Below, piece by piece: positions 22,013 through 32,262 of a stretch of DNA of 64,000 bases. The notes below the pieces were generated by a model that ran no database searches, was not told where the DNA came from, and saw only the letters and a list, made by a program, of their open reading frames with translations. Source of the DNA: Byssochlamys sp. IMV 00236 (Eukaryota; Ascomycota; Eurotiomycetes; Eurotiales; Thermoascaceae); NCBI GenBank assembly GCA_001931875.2, contig MSJH02000667.1:83546-147545 (forward strand), given 5' to 3'. Each line of letters opens with the position of its first letter. The first letter of the stretch is position 1. Made by a program: the position numbers and the translations under genes.

Positions 22013-23478
22013 ATCTTCTCTGCCGGTGCTAGCCATGGAAAAAGAGTTGCATGATGGATACGGGTTCTGGCCATCTTATATTCGAATGTACCTGCGCCCC
22101 TTATCCGCACCCTGGACACTAGTCCGCACGCATCATCATCATCACCATCGCCATGTTCCCCTTTTCCCCACCCCCGACTTCCCCTCCCCTGCCAATACAT
22201 GTACCCCTCCCATGCGTCGCGAGACAGCAGATATGTGTATGTTGATCTCACGATGCCCATGGTTAATGTGACGAGAAAGTCCCGTCCTCCCGCCGCTCAT
22301 GTCGAATGTACATCCCTCCCCCCATGTCGATCCCAGTTTGCTTCTTCCAAATCGGGTTGAGCATTTGGCAGTAGATAGTTACAACATTCAAATAACCCTG
22401 ATATAGCATTCCAAACAAAATACATGCATCAAATCAAAAGAACCAAAAATATATCTTTCCTTTACACGAACTTCTCATACCATCATATATATATATATAC
22501 TACTATATCTGTTAGAATTAAGCCCCTTTCGATCTGATATACGAAGTCTAGTCTACTTACTTCGTTATACAATTAGATGGCCGAGGCCAAGTCTTGCCCG
22601 TAATCGGAAACCGGACTCGAAATAATACGTAGATCCTGTATTATCATCATTACTATTATTGTAGATCCTTAAATATCCTTGGGTCGATCTTGTCCTTCTT
22701 TTCTTTGAATTGCGGTCTTTCTTTCTAAAAGCAGCTATTAACTGGACGTTAGAGACTGGAGGGCAAGTCGTACTATGCGGTGGTACGGAGCTCGGCTATG
22801 GTAATAAGTTTTCATATGAGAAAATATGAGTCGAGTATCGGCTGTGTACGATTGTATGAAGCATGTATGCACTGTGGTAGAATTCTTTTTGTGTGCATTC
22901 TCACTCAGACTTCTCATTAATTCTTCCCATATTGCTCATGTTCGTTCATCTTGTTATCTCGGTCCATGAGGGCAGAGAGAATAAAGAAAAAGCAATGTAT
23001 GCGTCAGAGATCTCCAAATGTCAAAGCCAGAGAAAAGAAAACATCAGGACAGTCAATCAATTTGAAAAGGCAAAGGACATGCACAGCGCAGATGATCATA
23101 ATCGAGGGAAAGTAAGACAGAAAATCAAAAACAAGGTACATCACCAGCAGACGCATTCGAATATGCAATGGGTGATCCAGCCACAAAAATCAAGAAAGCA
23201 ACACAAGGGATATCTCAAAAAGTCATGCGGAGCAGTTCAAAAAAAGAAAATCCTCAAGCCCAAGAACATCAAATACTGCAATAACAGGACAGAAAATCAT
23301 GACAGATGCGTATTGTACAGTGGTCGGGGCAGTTTCTAAAGAACTGTTCACCCCCTGTTGTGAAACAACCATACGCCCACGCGATGCTCTTGCAACAGGC
23401 GAGATTTCTTCAGCCAATCCAGAGAGAAGGAAGCATTAAGAGAGATGCAAAGTAGACTTCGAGCTGTCGCAATGGACA
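22013..23478. other. convergent intergenic region between the RanBP1 and phnA genes
   Basis: About 1.5 kb that must hold two 3' untranslated regions. It contains an AT dinucleotide run (about 22486-22500). The frame at 22893-23339 (148 codons) is Lys/Gln/His-rich with no similarity I know, and is most likely chance. Confidence 0.5.
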
Positions 23479-24422
23479 TTACACAATGCGGTATCTATGT
23501 GACAGTTAGCGAGCGGTCGCGATGGACCAGGATAGAAGAAGTGCACATACAGCTTCAGCAAGTCTTCAAGGCTGGCAGGGCTCAAGTCTCTGCCGCTGGG
23601 CAGCTGAGAGATGATATCCATTATGCTCGCGAACACGTCTCCACGTTTGTAGGCTATCAAAGCGGGAGGTGTAACGTTCTCCATCTCCGCAATCTCATGA
23701 TGCAGTTTGATAAAGCGTGTTGCCACGTTCTTGCGAGCAATAGTAACAAGCGAGTCTTCCACAATAGAGCTCAAGGTCGACTGTTGACATGTTAGAACTA
23801 GTCCTTGGCGACGATGTCAGACATAGGGCAGAAGACGTACCTCTGGATCATATATGCAGACGCAGACGACCGTCTCCGGTGAAGCTCCCTCGATGGCATC
23901 AAGGTATCCATTAGCATCGACCTTCTCCACCGTTCCATAGGTTCTCCGACTGGGACTGGTCCTGCTTCTACTGCGTTGTTGTAATTCTTGTAGTCGGGCT
24001 TCACGCCACATGCGCATGAACTCCTCATCTTCTTCACTTGGAGAACCTTCAGTAGAACGACGGTCCCTCAACGGTCTCGACTCCTGCTTCGACTTGTTGG
24101 AAAAATGATCCATTCCGGTCACACCCATCAGGGTGCGCCGGAAGGACCGCTTCTTTGCACGCTCATAGGATTGTGCATCTGCGATCACACCCTTGGGGCC
24201 TGTGTTTGCATCGTATGTTTGTGTGGGGATATGGTAATTCGAGGGTCTGGAGACCATGTTGTATGTATCGCTGTCTGAATCGGAGTTGACGTAGTCCGGG
24301 CCCTCGTCGTCGGCTTCAGAACTCGACTTGTCGTCGGGGTCGTCACGATCTTCCGGATGAGATGTATACCGTTCCTTCTGATTGAAGAGACGGTCGACTT
24401 CTTCTTGAGCTGCGGTAGACAT
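23479..24422 (-). CDS. phnA: phosducin-like protein PhnA (G-beta-gamma chaperone)
   Basis: Three exons (24422-23841, 23780-23551, 23494-23479) give 275 residues. The thioredoxin-like phosducin domain occupies the C-terminal part: YGTVEKVDANGYLDAIEG, VVCVCIYDPE, SLVTIARKNVATRFIKLH, and PPALIAYKRGDVFASIMDI. The N-terminal half is acidic (SSSEADDEGPDYVNSDSDSD) and then has EDEEFMRMWREARLQELQ, the helix typical before the domain. Phosducin-like proteins work with the CCT chaperonin to assemble G-beta with G-gamma; in A. nidulans PhnA is needed for SfaD signalling. The last exon is only 16 nt and adds the ending LYRIV; without it the frame would run on into an unrelated tail. The gene lies about 6.4 kb from sfaD on the same strand. 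Confidence 0.88.
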
Positions 24423-27400
24423 GGCGGAGGAGTAGACGCGGGGACAACAGATGGTTTTATACAGATGAAGTCGTTGCGGAGAGGAAAGACAGGGAATAGC
24501 CCTGGGTGAAAGCGGTGATCGCGTGGGCTAGCGAGATAACAGAAACGTGGAACCAGACTGGAGAACGATGACCCTGTCCGCCACGCAGTGCGTTTCAGCC
24601 TTCTTGTTGACGGTGGGGTCGTCCCTAGTCGCTGATAGCTTCGAGAAGATTGAGCCAGATCAGAAGGGATTTGATTTTGGGGTGATGTATGTAGCTTTGA
24701 AACACTGTAATTACTACTGAGTAGCGCGTTAGCCCCAGCCATCGTGGACAATTGATGGTCTAAGCCTCGAAGAAGAGTCTCAATAGGTTTGGGTATACAA
24801 TAATAATGATGATCAGCGTCACCCCGCGGGAAGCTCCAGCATGCGACCACGAGGACAGACGTGCAATGCGCTTGATAGACAGACTTACCCGGATTTCAAC
24901 AGCCAATAGTGCTTCTCAGGATGCCGCAGTGCGTTGAAAGACGAGAAGAGATTTTCTCAGGGGGGCTGCTGGGAAAGAGGCGGTTGTTTTTTTGTCGCGG
25001 GCGGTGGACACAGCACGACGAGAGAAGCGGCCGATTCCTTCTCCCTTGGCGGAGCTCCTTTTCATCCTGACCACCAATCTACACGCGGAGAAATCCTTCA
25101 CTGCAGCCATCTCTCAGCGCCAACGGGCAGCTTTACGCTTATAGGGCCTTACTCGCTTTCGTTTCGCATCGCCGTCGTTTCAAAAGTGATGATCGCCCCG
25201 CAAACGCTCAACAGTTATTCGTTAGCCCACAGCCCCTGAACCAGAAAGAGGCGTCGTTTTCTGCAAATGCCTTCTCAACAGCCATCTGGACGACGCTAAG
25301 ACGGGCTGGGGGCCCCCTAGAAGGCTCGAAGAATATTCCGTCGGAGAATTGCGTCTGCGATCTGGACAGGACCCTTGCTACAGGAAAGGGACCGATATCT
25401 AGATAGCCATGATTAAACTTTGGATTCCGTGTGCCAATTTTGAGGCTTCTGGAAGCAATTATTATTCACGGATCTTTTACCTCGGAGGCATCCGACGTGG
25501 TCCGTGTCTGCTGACCTCGTGCAAATTGCAATAAAAGCAGATGGGAGACGAGGTCCGGCATCGTTAGCGGTAGGCTAACCTACACTTTAGAGCACGGAGC
25601 CAACGCAGAATACAGTGGACTGAGCGCTTATACAAGTGCTATACCGATATACAAAAGTACTGCAACATAACCGGCCGGCTCTGGGCCTCATTCACCGGGC
25701 ACTGCATTCTCTTTCTGGTTCCCAATATCGTCTTGCTACTATAATTACGTCCTGCGTCTTGTTGGCTGCGACGCGTACTATAGCCGTGTTTCAGGTTCTT
25801 GCATGTTTCGGCCCCCAGGACGGTAAGCAGTTTCAAAGCCCGCAGAGACAAGACGAAACAACCTCGGCTTACAGAGTATTCTGTTGTGACGTGTGCTCGG
25901 TCCTATCTTGGCGGTGACCTAATAACGAGGAGGCGTAGGTCTAGCCATGATGATAATGACAAGTATGGGGTCGCAACATATTCGTCTGAGACAAGCTTAT
26001 GATTATCACTCCATAGCAGAATATGTTGAGCGGGACATGTACTACGGAGCAGTCGGTGCCAGTATTTCCATTGCGATCTGCTCTCTCATGTCTGTGGAGG
26101 ATCACTTGACAGAAAACTCATCGCTTGGAGAGACAGGAGAGTATGGCCTGGAAGAATATCGCTAATCTTCACCGGATTCCGAATACGCTGAAAGGAGATG
26201 CCGTGATAGAAGTATGGCGCATAATAGAACAAAATAGCAAAAGCCTGTCTCGAATGGATAGGATTTTTAGAGAGGCTATCGCGGATCTCCAGGTTATTAC
26301 TGCAGGGACAACACTAACCCAACACTATCTAACCGTTCTAACGGCTGTTGCGCAACTTGCACAAGGTCTGTGCATGGCGAACCTCAGTCTGAAATTAAAT
26401 CTGCACTTACACTATCTACAGCAGACTAAACTGGGTGTGGATTGTGGAGCGAAAAAACTATATCAGAGCGGGAAATTGGTCGGATCAGCTTAATCCTCCG
26501 GGAAAACAAACGGCAAATTCTATCAGAAGCTATTATTCCGTTTCTATTATGCAGGTATGGTTATTAATTGGACTACAAAGCTTGTATACGCGCCGTCAGT
26601 TGATCATACGGGCCCCCTGTCCTGCATGCTATGGAGTGATGACTCTACTAGGTAGTTACGGGGTAACTACGCCGCAGGCATCAAACAGGTTTAATCTTAT
26701 GCTTAAATATTCCCAAAGAGACTTGCACATGTCGATCGAGGATCGTCTAATCTGCTACAGGGATTAACATCACAGAGTAGGTAGTAGCGAGTTATATCGG
26801 ATCCCTATTAAGTCGAATAAGTTCACCTTTTCCCCTTTTGCGGTAACGGCCCAATCAATATTGCTATCCCATGCAGCATATAAACAAGCTCGGGGCTATC
26901 ACAAAAGCCCTGTACGACTGTGCTTGTGTCCCGCATAATCTATTTCCCTAGCAACATTACATTGGTGCGGGTGCGCACATGAAAATATCAAAGCTCAAAT
27001 AGCGTCAGGGGTCAAATCCTCCACATTACTCATTACCTTGAACTAGTTAACTACCGAAGTCTAGCCAACCCTCATTCTTTACTCTAAGAACAGATATAAA
27101 GGAACAACCTACCACCCCACAAATGGCGTTTTCGCATTCGGATCATATTCTTTTCGTCCCTGCTCCTTGAACCATGTTGATGAGATCTGCTAATCGAGAT
27201 TCCGAATAGTTTGCCGGCGTACAAAGCGAACGCCAGGTGATCTGTCAATCATCCGTTTGCGGCAGATTCTTTGAATCCTGATTATAGGATGGAACCCACT
27301 AGATTACTAGGATCTAGATTCTTTGTATGCTAAAGATAAATATGGGATCAAATTCGCCCTAAACCTAACAGGTAATTCAAGTTGTTCAGGTCAGACCTTG

Positions 27401-27825
27401 CTTACGTGCCAAAGGATTCGACATAGTTGAACAATTTCCCGTGGTGTATTAACTAGGCGATGGTACAGGATCCGTAGATGTCACATTTGTCAGTCAGGCC
27501 TGACTACTCTAATTTCGAGCTCCAGCTTCTTTATCGCGGTTACTATAGAAACTTATTCAAGAGTTACATGAATTGAGCGTTACCTTATAGACCACAATAA
27601 GCAAATAAGTAAGATTAGCTACTCCTCTACTGACATGTTATCTTGCTGCCTAATTGCTATACCGGTGGGTTCAGGCAGGCAAATAAATTTTTGGAGGTAC
27701 TCCCTTATATCCACGGCGACTACTAAGAATTCTGATGAACTAGCCGTCAAACAACTACATCAGAGGTTTAAATCATCGAGACTCTTGACTGGAATCGACA
27801 CCTTTCTATATCTACCTACCGCCTC
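24423..27825. other. 3.4 kb gene-poor region upstream of the phosphotransferase gene
   Basis: The left end is the phnA promoter. Overlapping frames at 25947-26165 and 26125-26493 have mixed, helix-like translations that I do not recognise; they are in different frames and could be remnants of a broken gene or chance. The right half (26800-27800) is AT-rich and gene-free. I see no transposon ends. Confidence 0.45.
26125..26493 (+). CDS. doubtful small ORF, unrecognised
   Basis: A 122-codon frame starting at an ATG. The translation has plausible amphipathic helices (AVIEVWRIIEQNSKSLSRMD, HYLTVLTAVAQLAQGL) but no motif I know, no clear start context and no splice sites that extend it usefully. 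A second frame (25947-26165) overlaps its beginning by about 40 bp. It may be a decayed gene piece. I list it only because the stretch is otherwise empty. Confidence 0.2.
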   Translation: MERQESMAWKNIANLHRIPNTLKGDAVIEVWRIIEQNSKSLSRMDRIFREAIADLQVITAGTTLTQHYLTVLTAVAQLAQGLCMANLSLKLNLHLHYLQQTKLGVDCGAKKLYQSGKLVGSA

Positions 27826-28575
27826 ATGGCTTCTTCCACCTCCAGCGGTCCCATAACTCGTCAAACCGGACGAATCTCATATGAAACTAGCTCTATCGTT
27901 CGCAAATCTGGCAGCACCTTCAAAATAAAACGTGAAATCGAAGCCATCGCTTTTATCCGCAGGCATACAACAATTCCTATCCCTGAAATTCTCGACTATC
28001 AAATAGACTCAAACAACAGCTGGTTTCGAATGAATCGTCTCCGCGGTACCACTCTTAGTTCAGCATGGCCGAATCTAAATGATCATGCTCGACAAAACAC
28101 ACTATCCCAACTGAAATCATATCTTCATCAACTTCGAGACCTACACCCATCAATTCAAGGACAGATTGGATCCTGCTCAGGAGAATCCGCTTATGACCAC
28201 CGCTTAAACAACGGATTTCCTATCGGACCATTCGATTCTGTGTCTGAGTTCCATGATTTTCTCGTGACACCAGTAAAACGATGTCCTCGTTCGGATCTGT
28301 ACTTGAAATACCGCCAGCAATTTTCCGATGACGTCGTCGTGCATTTCGCGCATGGTGATTTCTCATATGATAATATCCTGGTCGATGAAAAGACTGGAGA
28401 TGTTACGGGAATGATAGATTGGGAAATGGCTGGCTTTTGGCCTGAATGGTGGGAATATAGAAAAGCTCTGTTTGGGAGTCGATGTCAGAGATGGTGGGTT
28501 GATATTGTGGATCAAGTCATGCCATCATCTTATTGGAAGGAATTCGAGATTGATAGTGAGGTAGAAATGTTTTGA
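27826..28575 (+). CDS. aminoglycoside-phosphotransferase (APH)-family protein
   Basis: A single exon of 249 residues. The kinase-like catalytic loop is HGDFSYDNILVDE (His-Gly-Asp with Asn five residues after the Asp), and the metal-binding motif is GMIDWEMAGFWPEWWEYRKAL. The N-lobe has the conserved REIEAIAFIRRHTTIPIPEIL. Fungal genomes hold many copies of this family; most have unknown small-molecule substrates, and the name does not imply drug resistance. The length fits the short fungal members. The gene sits alone in a gene-poor stretch between phnA and sfaD, which may mean it was added there, but I have no composition figure to support transfer. Confidence 0.82.
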   Translation: MASSTSSGPITRQTGRISYETSSIVRKSGSTFKIKREIEAIAFIRRHTTIPIPEILDYQIDSNNSWFRMNRLRGTTLSSAWPNLNDHARQNTLSQLKSYLHQLRDLHPSIQGQIGSCSGESAYDHRLNNGFPIGPFDSVSEFHDFLVTPVKRCPRSDLYLKYRQQFSDDVVVHFAHGDFSYDNILVDEKTGDVTGMIDWEMAGFWPEWWEYRKALFGSRCQRWWVDIVDQVMPSSYWKEFEIDSEVEMF

Positions 28576-30773
28576 AACTTGGTAGATTCTTTCAGAATCG
28601 ACAAGCATCACTCATTTTTTCTCCTTGAGCTATGCCGTCCCCGTCTCGCGTGTGTATACATCATAGATAAATCCGTCCGCCCTCGAGCCCAGTCTTGACA
28701 ATTCCACCCGAAGCCGCAAAAATCCAGAGGACAGAACTTATATTTCCCATAAAATAGATATTCATTATCTTTAGCACTACCAACCTCTCAGCTGATTGGG
28801 AAAGAAAAAAAGAAAATCATTAACCATAGTCGGCACCTACAGGTAGATCTACTATGGGCGTGCCTCTAATTCACCCTCACCATGACTATATCCGATAACA
28901 AAGCCTTTTTTCCCTCAACAGGGAGGCCAGGCAGCACGGTAGTTAGATCCAGATATGACTAGCCACTAACATCCAGACTCCTGGGGGCCTTCTTACATCC
29001 TCCCCCCTACCTGTACCTCCTCCTTGGGAGGAGAGAGTAAGCTCGAGAGTATGCGCTTTTCCCTTTTTTTCTTGTATTTATATTAAACCTCGCTCTTTCA
29101 GAGTATAACAAGACTGCCTCACATAGTTAACACCAGTTATTAACACCAATTACATTCTCCAAACATCATACAAGTCTATAGCCTTAAAATGCTAAGATCC
29201 AGTCTTTTCGTCTTGATTAACCAGTTAGTTAGAAGTTATGCATAGACTTTAAGTTCTTGCCTGGATTTTAGATTCATGCAATTAATCTTCATAGTTATCT
29301 AGAGCCTAGAGGTAATAATATACGGTAAATATTGTTTCACGACTAGTTATATACCTCGACTCGAGATTCTTTCGCTTATTTTCGAAGAGACTTAACTCTT
29401 TCGACGAACCAAACAATTCTGACTTTCTGATGATAGAAGAATTTCATTATATGTATGTATGTATATACGTAGACGTACTCAGTTGCTGTACTGACTACGG
29501 GATACACTAAAATAGAGCCGAACTGCGAGTCAACTCTCCGCCTCACGCACCACTAAGTACAGGATGCAGTGCAGTTGCGAGTTGATCGGCCATGCCAAGG
29601 GTGGACACGAGTGGAGCAGAAGGCGCTAACTATACTCTATTCTGTTGTTGGACTCTCAACCACACTATAGAATCATAAGTTATGATCATTAAATGGGGCC
29701 TGGAAGTTACGGTGTGTAATCCAGTGATGTCCTCGAGATGCAAGCAGAGCAAGCATTTAATGTTAACTTTTGGAATTTTCTCAATTATGTCTAAATTGAG
29801 AACAAACACACAAAGGAAACTTTGATCTAGAAGACCCGTTGACAGCTCATGGGCTGGTGCTTTGCAAGCGGGCACTTGATTCTCGCTGGAAAAACGATAA
29901 AGTAGATCCTGGCCAGCTTAACGAGTAAGAAAAGGGACATCGAGATCGAGACACAAAAGAGAAGACGCTTCCAAACTTCAGTGAGTGATAAATTTGCAGC
30001 ACTCGCTGCTCCTAATAGGAGTGGTGGGAGTCTGGGAGGATAGATATGACAGGGGGCAGTCACCTAAACGGGATACCCCAAGTGACATTGGAGCAAGGGT
30101 CAACAACGACAACCAATTCCGCAAAATGGGAAAAGCCAGGGGAAGACACGGAGCTGAGGGTAATATGATTAAACAAAACAGTAGAGATTCAAACAGAAGA
30201 ACATGACGACCTATCCGGAAATCGATTCCTCTTCCACAAACAAGAACACAAAAGGGTACATGCAAAAAGCGGTGTATAGGGGATACAGTAAAGACAAGAG
30301 ACAAAAAAGGCTAGTAGAAGGGAAGAAAGGAAATAAGACAGGAAGTTAAAAGAAGAGAAGCTTCAAGCGGGAATGAGGACTTGAAGGCCCTGAGGGAATG
30401 GCGTGGAGGAACCAAACAAGAGACGACAGCATATCTGTGTACCCTCGAACCCGCCCACCCCTCTAAATGTTTAGAGTCGTGGCATCCGGGAAGCACCAGG
30501 TCTTTCATGTCTTCATGTGCATGTCGTTTTTGAAGCAGAACCACGTGGAAAACAGAGCTGGTCAACCGCCGACATTTTGCGATCAAACCTTTTATCGTTT
30601 TGTAAGATTCGAGTCCCCGCCACGCTCGAGAGGTAGACATTATGGGAGATCGCGCGGCGATGGTATCTCGAGAGGAATAAGAATTATCGTACAATGGCAG
30701 ACGTTTAGCCCATCGGGCAGCAAGAAACGGATGTCGCGAGATAGCTGCGAGATAATAAAATGCAGATACTCGT
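28576..30773. other. 2.2 kb intergenic region right of the phosphotransferase gene
   Basis: AT-rich at 29050-29500 with a short TATG/TA run near 29450-29465. The frames at 29630-30304 and 30311-30814 are low-content translations, and the last overlaps the real sfaD end. The right portion should hold the sfaD 3' untranslated region. Nothing else supported. Confidence 0.5.
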
Positions 30774-32262
30774 TTACCAGGCCCAAATCTTGAGCTATAA
30801 GACGCAAATTTCATTAGTTAACCTCTCGTATTCGTGGTTTTCAATAGGCACTCACCAAGGAATCCCAAGAACCAGTGCAGAGACTGATTCCGTCGTTGCT
30901 GACACCAAGACAGCTGACACGGTTCTCGTGGCCGCTCAAAGAGCCGACCTTCTCTCCACGCAAAACATCCCAAACCTATCGCAAATTGTGAGTTAAGCTG
31001 TTCAGATCAGACGTATAGTGAAAGCAATTGACATACCTTGCACTCGAAATCATCGTAACCAGCGAACAGCAATCGTCCAGATACGGAGAATGCGACGGAA
31101 GTGATTCCGCACAGGACTTGGTCGCTCTGTAATGGTGTTGTGTTAGTCAAAATGTACCGTGAATATGGTGACAGATGAAACGGCTCCTGGGACGTGGAAA
31201 TTTGCCAGCGTAGACAGGGAATAGGGGTGCGTAATTGGCAAGACAGTGTCCCAAGCAGAGTCCTGAAGGAAAGACACGTACCTGGTATGTGTTCAGCTCA
31301 CGGTCTGCGCGAATGTCGAAGAGACGGCAAGAGGTGTCGTCCGAGCCGGTACCGAAGGCGTTTCCATCGGGGAAGAACTGGATCGCGTTGATATCGGACT
31401 CGTGTCCAGCAAAGGTCTGGACGGCCTTGCCGGTACGGATATCCCAGAGCTTAGCGAAAGCATCGCAAGCGCCGGAGACGAAGATGTTCTGGTTGGTGGG
31501 GTTGATGCTGATAGACATCACGTCACCTAGGTGGTCAGCGAACTCGGTGACCTTGGATCCCGACTCGATATCCCATAGCATGCAGGTCATGTCTCCGGAG
31601 GATGTGATTATTCGGCGATCGTTAATGAAACGGCAGCAAGAAAGGTAGCCGGAGTGTCCGGAGAGCTCTCGCGCGACGCGGGTCGGGCCCTCACGGGAGG
31701 AGAGGTTGTAGATGGAACAGATGTTATCCAGGCCACCGCAGGCCACGAAGTTTCCGCTGGGAGCATAAGCACAGGTCATGACCCAGGATGACCGTAGCGG
31801 AATGGCGTGGACTTTGTTCGTCGTGTATGCGTCCCAGATGATCAGCTTGCCGTCCTGGGAGGCGGAGACCAGATGGCGTCGGTCTGTCGACCAGTGCATG
31901 GCGTAAATCTTGGCCAAATGACCCTTCAGATTCCTTCGCGGCTTCATTCCAATCCTCGGTAGCGCTTCAGTATGGCTTTGGGCGACTTGACGGACTGCAT
32001 ACGGAACAGGTCAGCAGCTACTCGAGAATAAAGGAGGCACCCTCGCCAGTGAAGACACGGCGATCGGAGCGTGAGGCAGTGAATCCCCATTGCCCGGATT
32101 CATGTCTCCGGACGTCTATCAGAAAGCGAAAATGGGAATCGTACGGGTCGTATCTGCCAGCTCATCCTTCCTGCGCTTGATCTTATCCTTCAGGCCTTCA
32201 GCCTCGCGCCTCGCGGCCGCGATCTTGGCCTGCATCTGCTCGCCGCTCATATCGGCCGCCAT
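30774..32262 (-). CDS. sfaD: heterotrimeric G-protein beta subunit SfaD
   Basis: Five exons (32262-32145, 31994-31282, 31126-31037, 30975-30856, 30794-30774) encode 353 residues. The N-terminal helix ([20 protein letters not shown]) is the coiled-coil partner of G-gamma. Seven WD repeats follow, for example [59 protein letters not shown] and [20 protein letters not shown]. The last exon is just 21 nt and supplies LKIWAW and the stop. The protein binds G-gamma and G-alpha (FadA type) at the membrane and controls vegetative growth against sporulation in Aspergillus. Sequence similarity to A. nidulans SfaD as I recall it is very high throughout. All five joins are GT-AG. Confidence 0.95.

Noticed and set aside
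22893..23339. 148-codon plus-strand frame
   Set aside because: Lys/Gln/His-rich, no relative known, lies in the 3' region between two convergent genes.
24185..24850. 221-codon minus-strand frame overlapping the start of phnA
   Set aside because: It overlaps the phosducin-like N-terminus in another frame and has Ser/Pro/Arg-rich sequence with no motif; phnA explains the region.
30606..30622. GATTCGAGTCC, resembling a tRNA T-loop
   Set aside because: The flanking bases do not form a T stem and no cloverleaf is possible.
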